Assembly (NCBI GenBank): GCA_035628135.1
Contig: DASPKM010000010.1
Location: 1,116,001-1,180,000 of the forward strand
DNA: 64,000 bases
Direction of reading: 5' to 3'
DNA from: DASPKM01 sp035628135
GTDB lineage: Bacteria > Bacteroidota > Bacteroidia > Chitinophagales > Chitinophagaceae
Positions 63,070 to 64,000 of the stretch are shown one piece after another. The position numbers were made by a program, and so were the translations under genes. The notes under the pieces are model-generated. The model was given only the letters and a program-made list of their open reading frames with translations. It made no database searches and was not told the origin of the DNA. Every line of letters begins with the position of its first letter. The stretch's first letter is position 1.

Positions 63070-63681
63070 TTAGACTTTTTTCATAATTATATCGTGTAAA
63101 TAGTCTAATAACTGGCTTCTTTTCTCCGAAAAAATTTGAAACGCTGCAACTATCGCAGGTAATTTAGAAAGATCTGACTTATCCAAATTCCATTCGGTAC
63201 TAGCACTAATTAACTGTGCTAATGAGTCGTCTAATCTGTTCGACAATTCTTTTACTTTACTTTCTCTTTTAGGTTCAAGATGAAAATAGTGGTTTAAATG
63301 CAATTGACGGATTTCTTCTGTGGTTAGGGAGAGAAAAGGCACGTCTCCACAATTGTTAGCATTAATGCTATTCAGTTTTAGTTTAATGTCTCTAAACCCT
63401 TCAATACGTATCTGCGTGATCCATCTATGATGATCTTCATTTTGCGAATGATAATGCAGTCCTATCAATAATACAAATGTTAGAAAGGATAGCAAAATCC
63501 CAATTGTTCCATTAAGATATTCACCAAAATGCGACCAGTGCTCACTTTCCTTCGACAATTCGGAATTGAAATTGGAGAAGTATAATGCAATTGCAATCAC
63601 AATTGCAATTACCACGAACAAAAATATTATAAACAGAGTCATCTTAAGGTGCTTACGAAAACGCAGCATAAAATTTGTCAT
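63070..63681 (-). CDS. Two-helix membrane protein, AbiC-like (copy 2)
   Basis: 203 aa. TM1 ~13-35 (MTLFIIFLFVVIAIVIAIAL), loop YFSNFNSELSKESEHWSHFGEYLN, TM2 ~56-78 (GTIGILLSFLTFVLLIGL), then a helical cytoplasmic part (HHRWITQIRIEGFRDI, KLKSNANN-like segment, HYFHLEPKRESKVKELSN, VAAFQIFSEKRSQLLDYL). The TM-loop-TM module closely follows that of the 190-aa protein at 59495-60067 and of putative phage abortive infection (AbiC-like) membrane proteins; the C-terminal halves differ. Antiphage function is inferred only from resemblance. Confidence 0.55.
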   Translation of the reverse strand: MTNFMLRFRKHLKMTLFIIFLFVVIAIVIAIALYFSNFNSELSKESEHWSHFGEYLNGTIGILLSFLTFVLLIGLHYHSQNEDHHRWITQIRIEGFRDIKLKLNSINANNCGDVPFLSLTTEEIRQLHLNHYFHLEPKRESKVKELSNRLDDSLAQLISASTEWNLDKSDLSKLPAIVAAFQIFSEKRSQLLDYLHDIIMKKV

Positions 63682-63901
63682 AAAATCTGGGTTACATAGT
63701 TGGTTCGATATCGCAAAGCATACATACTACTAATGTATGAAACTAACTTTACGTTTAGATGTGCCTATGTGAAAATCAGTTAAATCCGAGTATCTAATCT
63801 TTAGTTGCCAACGGGAGGATATTGTATAATGTTCAGACGAAATGCCTCTGTTTACCCACATCCCTAGTTAGTATTATAATATTAGATCCTAAGAGTTACG
63901 C

Positions 63902-64000
63902 TCATGCAACCGCCTCCTTCCACCTGCTTTTAAATCCCGCTTGCTCAACATGAGTTACTTCAATACTATACACTCCAAACTCTTCGCTTACCTTGCCCGT
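63902..64000 (-). CDS. Partial gene at the window edge (C-terminal end)
   Basis: On the minus strand an open frame enters the window at 64000 and ends at a TGA at 63902-63904: 32 codons with protein-like content (KVSEEFGVYSIEVTHVEQ, GFKSRWKEAVA). No family recognised from this short end. Confidence 0.35.
   Translation of the reverse strand, partial: TGKVSEEFGVYSIEVTHVEQAGFKSRWKEAVA

Noticed and set aside
1..64000. CRISPR array, rRNA operon, transposase or prophage genes
   Set aside because: No regularly spaced repeats, rRNA sequences, DDE transposase or phage structural motifs were seen on reading the window.

Overview
The window reads as a chromosomal segment of a Bacteroidota bacterium, most likely from the Chitinophagaceae or a close relative. 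Supporting signs are SusC/SusD proteins, ECF sigma/FecR regulation, three proteins with type IX secretion (T9SS) C-terminal sorting domains, TonB receptors, a DUF4834 protein, and promoters of the TTTG-N~20-TAnnTTTG type. Family and taxon assignments are from motif recognition only; no database search was run.

Left part (1-20 kb): a truncated alpha/beta-hydrolase lipoprotein, a TonB-family receptor, a T9SS cargo protein, an amidohydrolase, an aldo/keto reductase, an AT-rich two-gene cassette (149 aa + 57 aa), an aldehyde dehydrogenase, a large BNR/sortilin-like secreted protein, a PLP aminotransferase, a tiny lipoprotein with an 82-aa partner, a glycosyltransferase coupled to a DMT transporter, and two tandem T9SS-exported esterase-like hydrolases.

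Middle (19.7-37.4 kb): a SixA-type phosphatase, PurF, and a two-component pair whose cytoplasmic sensor is 2465 aa with about 15 PAS and 2 GAF domains. Then come a SurA-type chaperone and the rimP-nusA-infB translation/transcription cluster, which has a recognisable promoter and a leader hairpin, and a DUF4834 protein.

Polysaccharide utilisation locus (37.5-52.7 kb, all minus strand): ECF sigma factor, FecR anti-sigma, SusC with an STN signalling domain, SusD, a LamG lipoprotein, two GH144-like glucanases, a GH43-discoidin-FN3 protein and a GH3 beta-glucosidase, closed by a strong terminator. GH144 plus GH3 points to beta-1,2-glucan (sophoro-oligosaccharides) as the substrate; the sigma/FecR/STN-SusC trio would sense the glycan at the outer membrane.

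Right part (52.8-64 kb): a CAT-anticodon tRNA, a small outer-membrane barrel, HflX, a CHASE3 hybrid kinase with HPt domain, and tRNA-Asn. Immediately after tRNA-Asn the base composition becomes clearly AT-richer and gene order loosens. This accessory block holds an HNH/zinc-ribbon-like protein, two membrane proteins sharing an AbiC-like two-helix module, a nucleoside-deoxyribosyltransferase/TIR-like protein with an intact D/E motif, a three-helix membrane protein, a Q-rich 55-aa protein, and small decayed reading frames. It looks like a mobile, possibly defence-related island and is the most likely place for an undescribed system, but function there is inference.
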